Shown: one piece after another, positions 20,397 to 23,055 of the stretch
Numbering within the stretch: position 1 is the first letter of the stretch
Layout: each line of letters starts with the position of its first letter
DNA from: a virus
Reading direction: 5' to 3' (one strand)
IMG/VR virus record: IMGVR_UViG_3300034024_000018
Location: 1-23,055 of that record
Length of the DNA stretch: 23,055 bases
Translations under genes and position numbers: made by a program
The notes under the pieces: generated by a model
What the model saw: only the letters and a program-made list of their open reading frames with translations
What the model was told of the DNA's origin: nothing
Databases searched by the model: none

Positions 20397-20764
20397 CAGC
20401 GTCTGACCTGAAGCGTGAACAAGAGCGTCGTCTCCGCCGGGCGCAGCGTCTGCACCGGAGGGACAATGTTCCACACGGTGCCGTCGGCTTCAACCAGATG
20501 ATGATCGGTCGACGGGGTGATGGCCAGCGAGCCGGGGGCGAGGAGGGCCTTCTTGTCGGTCGCGAGGATGCGGGTGCCGTCGATCTCGCCCGCATCGAAC
20601 TCGATCATCACGAACCGAGCGGGGTGGTCCTCCGGCTCGCCCGGCTCGGGGTCATAGGAGGGGCCGGAAGCCTCGCCCTCAACCCGAACGGCGCCGAGTT
20701 GACCATAGCGCTCGATCAGCCGGTTCGCCGTCGCCAGCGGGCGGGCATAGTCGAAGGCGGTCAT
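20396..20764 (-). CDS. Putative head-closure (stopper) protein
   Basis: A 122-residue beta-rich protein starting 'MTAFDYARPLATANRLIERY', with 'RILATDKKALLAPGSLAITP' and 'VEADGTVWNIV' further on. This resembles the small beta-barrel head-closure/stopper proteins of siphophages (HK97 gp7 / SPP1 gp16 class). The chosen start ATG 20764 overlaps the adaptor stop (ATGA). It follows the adaptor and precedes neck proteins, as expected for a stopper. The fold assignment is tentative. Confidence 0.7.
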   Translation of the reverse strand: MTAFDYARPLATANRLIERYGQLGAVRVEGEASGPSYDPEPGEPEDHPARFVMIEFDAGEIDGTRILATDKKALLAPGSLAITPSTDHHLVEADGTVWNIVPPVQTLRPAETTLLFTLQVRR

Positions 20765-21276
20765 AGGCGGGGCGCGCCGATGGCCCACACGTAGGGGCCG
20801 CTGGTAGAGCCGGGCACGAGGAACGGCGCAACCAATCCGTCGACCGTCAACAGCATGGGTGTGGACGCAGCCAGCGCGCCGTCGGAGCCGCCGAAGTATT
20901 CGGTTTCGATGGGCCCGACCTTCTCGCGCTTCACCGTGCCGGCGTCGGTGGCGATGACGCTCAGGCCGCCTGGGCTGGTGGCCTCATAGTAGGCGGCGGC
21001 GTAGCTGGCGTTGATGATGCCGATAGGGACCAGATCATCATCGATGACCGCGCCGAACGCCTTAGCTCCAGTCCGCGGCCACGCGCGGTCTTGCGTCACG
21101 CCATTGGTCGGAACGCCCGAGAAGCGGCGGTCGGCGAGGGGTGAACCGTACAGACCGTCGAGGTAGACGCTTCCGCGCTGACGGAGCACGGCGGACGACG
21201 GGGTGCCAACGGGCAGGGTGTGGCCGTTCTCGGCCAACCAGTCCGTGAAGCCTGCGTCGTCGCCGTAGCCCGCCAT
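20761..21276 (-). CDS. Head-tail adaptor (DnaT-like ssDNA-binding family annotation)
   Basis: A 171-residue protein beginning 'AGYGDDAGFTDWLAENGHTL', then 'AVLRQRGSVYLDGLYGSPLA'. This pattern is often labelled 'DnaT-like ssDNA-binding protein' in databases, but in phages it occupies the head-tail adaptor slot, and its helical N-terminal half fits that role. The second half has beta strands (IETEYFGGSDG). It comes 3 bases after the preceding stop and overlaps the next gene by ATGA. I favour a connector ring function over DNA binding. Confidence 0.78.
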   Translation of the reverse strand: MAGYGDDAGFTDWLAENGHTLPVGTPSSAVLRQRGSVYLDGLYGSPLADRRFSGVPTNGVTQDRAWPRTGAKAFGAVIDDDLVPIGIINASYAAAYYEATSPGGLSVIATDAGTVKREKVGPIETEYFGGSDGALAASTPMLLTVDGLVAPFLVPGSTSGPYVWAIGAPRL

Positions 21277-21279
21277 GGA

Positions 21280-21570
21280 TCAGGCCTTGGCTTCGCGGGC
21301 CAGCTCGATGGCCGCGATGATGTCCGCCTTCTTGGTGGCGTCGCCCAGGTCGATTTCCTCGGCCTCGGCCAGCGCCTTCAGCTCAGGGACGGTCTGGGCT
21401 TCGAGCGAACCGTCGTCGGCGGAGGCCTTGCCGCCCTTCACAGGGACCGCCTTGTTGACCAGCCAAGCGGGGGTCTCGCCGTCCTTGGTCTCGACCTCGA
21501 CGGTGTCGCCAATCGCGATGACTGCGCCGTCAGCGTCGTGAACGCCCCGGCGGGTGATTTCGAACTTCAT
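21280..21570 (-). CDS. Small protein with C-terminal helix-extension-helix (HeH/SAP-like) motif
   Basis: A 96-residue protein. Residues 1-60 form beta strands (MKFEITRRGVHDADGAVIAI). Residues about 59-96 contain 'TVPELKALAEAEEIDLGDAT' and 'KKADIIAAIELA', the helix-extension-helix pattern of HeH/LEM, SAP and Rho-N-type domains, common in small proteins next to phage capsid genes. It starts at ATG 21570, with CGGAG about 8 bases upstream, right after a strong hairpin. Binding to DNA or to the capsid is plausible; function is not established. Confidence 0.7.
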   Translation of the reverse strand: MKFEITRRGVHDADGAVIAIGDTVEVETKDGETPAWLVNKAVPVKGGKASADDGSLEAQTVPELKALAEAEEIDLGDATKKADIIAAIELAREAKA

Positions 21571-21592
21571 GGGAATTCTCCGTTGGGAAAGG

Positions 21593-21616
21593 CGGGCGGA
21601 GCCGAAGCCCCGCCCG
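21593..21616 (-). terminator. Stable TTCG-loop hairpin after the capsid gene
   Basis: On the minus strand, beginning 6 bases past the capsid stop, CGGGCGGGGC and GCTCCGCCCG pair in a 10-bp stem (one G-T) around the extra-stable loop TTCG. The following CCTTTCCC is a poor T-tract. It may act as a partial terminator or protect the capsid mRNA 3' end. Confidence 0.68.
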
Positions 21617-21622
21617 TTACGA

Positions 21623-22612
21623 TCACGGCGCCGAGTGGGCCAGGCCCATCTTGCCGGTGGCGTCGAACTTCAGTTCCAGCGCCGCGGCCGCCATCGTGAC
21701 GAAGTTGTATTCGTCCTCCGGGTTGGCGCGGAACTGAGCCCGGGTGGTCATCGGCATGCCGTTCAGAACGGCGACGTTCCGACGGTCCTTGATCACCGCG
21801 ATGATCTCGTTGGCCGGGACGCGCGAGGCCGGCACGATGGCCGCCACGCCCGAGTCTTCCATGATCCGCTGGGCGATGGTCTTCCCGGCGTAGCTGGTCG
21901 AGTAGTCGGTCGAGGTGGCGTAGCGCCAGTTGGCCCAGTTCACGTAGATCGTAGCCGGCGAGTAGAAGTTGTCGGCGTGGAGCAGCGCGAGGGTCGCGTT
22001 GATCTCGGCCAGCCACTGAGCGCCGGTCGCGGCGGCCAGCGAGACGCCCGTGGTCCGCGTGTTGCGGTTCGGGTGGTTGCGCAGGCCGTACAGCTGGTCG
22101 CCGCCGACCACGATGCTGGAGTCGCCGTTGAGGGTCTGGAGTTCCAGCTCCTCGGCGACCTTGAACATCGCGTTGGCGCGGGCGGCGGGGTCCAGGTTGA
22201 ACCCTTCCGAACGCGCGGCCTCGACCTGCCGCCAGCCGTAGCTGAACGTGCTGTCGAGGATCGGCAGCGGGGTGCCGTGGTACTCGAACACGGGCTGGTC
22301 GGTCCGTGCCTTGGAGCGACCGTCCAGCGACTTGTTGACCGAGCCGCTGTCCGAGATGGTCTGGAAGTGGTGGACCAGCTTGCCGATCGGCATCGGGGTG
22401 GAGACCGAGGCGGCCAGGTCGTTGAAGACCGGGAGGACGTCGCGCTGGATGGCGACCCCCTCGCGATCCCACATGCCCCAGACGTCCTTGGGCAGCGGCA
22501 GGGCGTTGCCGAGCAGCGTCTCGCCTTGGTTGGCGATCAGACCCTGGCGGGCGTTGAACTCCCGACGGTTGGACAGGACGAAGGCCTGCTGTTCTTGAGT
22601 GAAGCGAAGCAT
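21623..22612 (-). CDS. Major capsid protein (HK97/encapsulin-like)
   Basis: A 329-residue protein, the size of a compact HK97-fold major capsid protein. 'VAIQRDVLPVFNDLAASVST' (about 53-72) and 'FQTISDSGSVNKSLDGRSKA' fit the N-arm and E-loop region. 'PIGKLVHHF' precedes that loop. The C-terminal 'EDEYNFVTMAAAALELKF' is a strand pattern usual in these capsids. I know relatives catalogued as DUF6260. AAGGAGG six bases before ATG 22612 is one of the strongest ribosome sites in the window, fitting high expression. It is preceded by a decoration-like gene and followed by a stable hairpin. No protease/scaffold is seen here; it would lie to the right. Confidence 0.85.
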   Translation of the reverse strand: MLRFTQEQQAFVLSNRREFNARQGLIANQGETLLGNALPLPKDVWGMWDREGVAIQRDVLPVFNDLAASVSTPMPIGKLVHHFQTISDSGSVNKSLDGRSKARTDQPVFEYHGTPLPILDSTFSYGWRQVEAARSEGFNLDPAARANAMFKVAEELELQTLNGDSSIVVGGDQLYGLRNHPNRNTRTTGVSLAAATGAQWLAEINATLALLHADNFYSPATIYVNWANWRYATSTDYSTSYAGKTIAQRIMEDSGVAAIVPASRVPANEIIAVIKDRRNVAVLNGMPMTTRAQFRANPEDEYNFVTMAAAALELKFDATGKMGLAHSAP

Positions 22613-22624
22613 CTCTGGCCCTCC

Positions 22625-23055
22625 TTAAGCCGGGACGGTGTAGGTGTTGGCGATGATCACATCGGCCAGAGCACCGGCTGCGTAGGCTCCAGGGGTGTCG
22701 CTGAAGAAGGCGACGACCGGAGTGGCGGCGGTGGCTGCGGTAAGGCGGCCGGCGGCCCCGATGGTCAGGGGCGCGTTCAGGGCGTAGGTCGCCGCCGCGA
22801 GACGGGCCTGATAGATCTGGCCGGGCTCGAGGTGATAGGCGACGCCGGAGTCACCCGACTCGTAGGCCGTGGTGATGTCCTGATCCTTGAAGTCCATGTT
22901 GCCGAGGATCATCGGCAGCTTGGCGACAGCCGTGGTCAGCTGGACCAGGGTGGCGGCCGCCTCTTCGACGAACGTGCCCGGAAGGTAGGCGCCGGCGACG
23001 GTCTTGTCGGTGACGGTGCGCGGCTGCCAGCCAGAGGTGACGGGGCCGCGGTAGA
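22625..23055 (-). CDS. Capsid decoration/cement-like protein (N-terminus beyond right edge)
   Basis: The frame is open from the right edge: 142 residues are visible before the TAA at 22625-22627, so the internal ATG at 22912 is not the true start. The C-terminal part is a small beta-barrel pattern rich in A, T and G ('LAAATYALNAPLTIGAAGRL', then 'ADVIIANTYTVPA'), typical of phage capsid decoration or cement proteins encoded just upstream of the capsid gene. The preceding part 'GTFVEEAAATLVQLTTAVA' is helical and could be a scaffold-like or fused segment. Its stop overlaps the ribosome site of the capsid gene (TAAGGAGG). Confidence 0.72.
   Translation of the reverse strand, partial: YRGPVTSGWQPRTVTDKTVAGAYLPGTFVEEAAATLVQLTTAVAKLPMILGNMDFKDQDITTAYESGDSGVAYHLEPGQIYQARLAAATYALNAPLTIGAAGRLTAATAATPVVAFFSDTPGAYAAGALADVIIANTYTVPA

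Noticed and set aside
20761-21276. DnaT-like replication protein
   Set aside because: The database label is common for this family, but the gene lies among head-tail connectors; an adaptor role is more consistent.
21567-22472. 301-codon minus-strand frame inside the capsid gene
   Set aside because: Extreme Arg, Pro and Gly content; an out-of-frame shadow of the capsid gene.
22625-22912. Decoration-like gene starting at ATG 22912
   Set aside because: The frame stays open to the window edge with coding-like sequence, so the gene is longer and truncated by the window.

Overview
The window is most of the late (structural and lysis) region of a long-tailed, siphovirus-like phage or prophage. It probably comes from an alphaproteobacterium, and Caulobacterales (Caulobacter, Brevundimonas, Phenylobacterium) would be my first guess. 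That host guess is inference. It rests on strongly GC-rich codon use, the Rz/Rz1 and GH19 lysis style, and small structural proteins of a kind I associate with alphaproteobacterial prophages. No integrase, terminase, portal, tRNA, CRISPR array or insertion-sequence end is visible. Terminase and portal would lie beyond the right edge, upstream of the capsid genes.

Nearly all genes are on the minus strand, so the operon reads from right to left. The head block (about 23055-18700) holds a decoration-like protein open at the edge, the major capsid protein, a small protein with a helix-extension-helix tail, a head-tail adaptor, a head-closure candidate, a small unknown, a Mu gpF/SPP1 gp7-like minor head protein and an HK97 gp10-like neck protein. 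The tail block starts with tail terminator, tail tube and two overlapping tail assembly chaperones (18710-16975).

An accessory island (about 16941-13544) then interrupts the usual chaperone/tape-measure neighbourhood. It contains two small exported proteins, a ribbon-helix-helix regulator on the opposite strand with a promoter/operator, a 54-residue proline-rich ORF, an unknown 179-residue protein, an orphan IS110-transposase-like protein without the nuclease half, a 63-residue protein and an opposite-strand HEPN-like gene. Tail genes resume with the tape measure (13464-11389), two tail-tip proteins, an NlpC/P60-related protein, the 611-residue tail hub and receptor-binding or fiber proteins.

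The lysis and fiber end (5936-1241) carries a coiled-coil/TM protein, a two-TM holin candidate, a tail fiber with about fifteen 21-residue repeats, a GH19 endolysin and an overlapping Rz/Rz1 spanin pair. A clear intrinsic terminator on the minus strand (1157-1192) closes the operon.

Left of it, three genes (2-1137) run on the plus strand toward the late operon: a truncated ORF, a DUF6941-like protein and an unknown. They are either phage cargo or flanking host genes. Most minus-strand genes touch or overlap (ATGA, TGATG), implying translational coupling. The places where spacing opens carry visible signals: the left terminator, a TTCG-loop hairpin after the capsid gene, a hairpin before the tail-tube gene and the regulator/island promoter. 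The best candidates for undescribed biology are the island with its regulated promoter and the orphan IS110-like protein.
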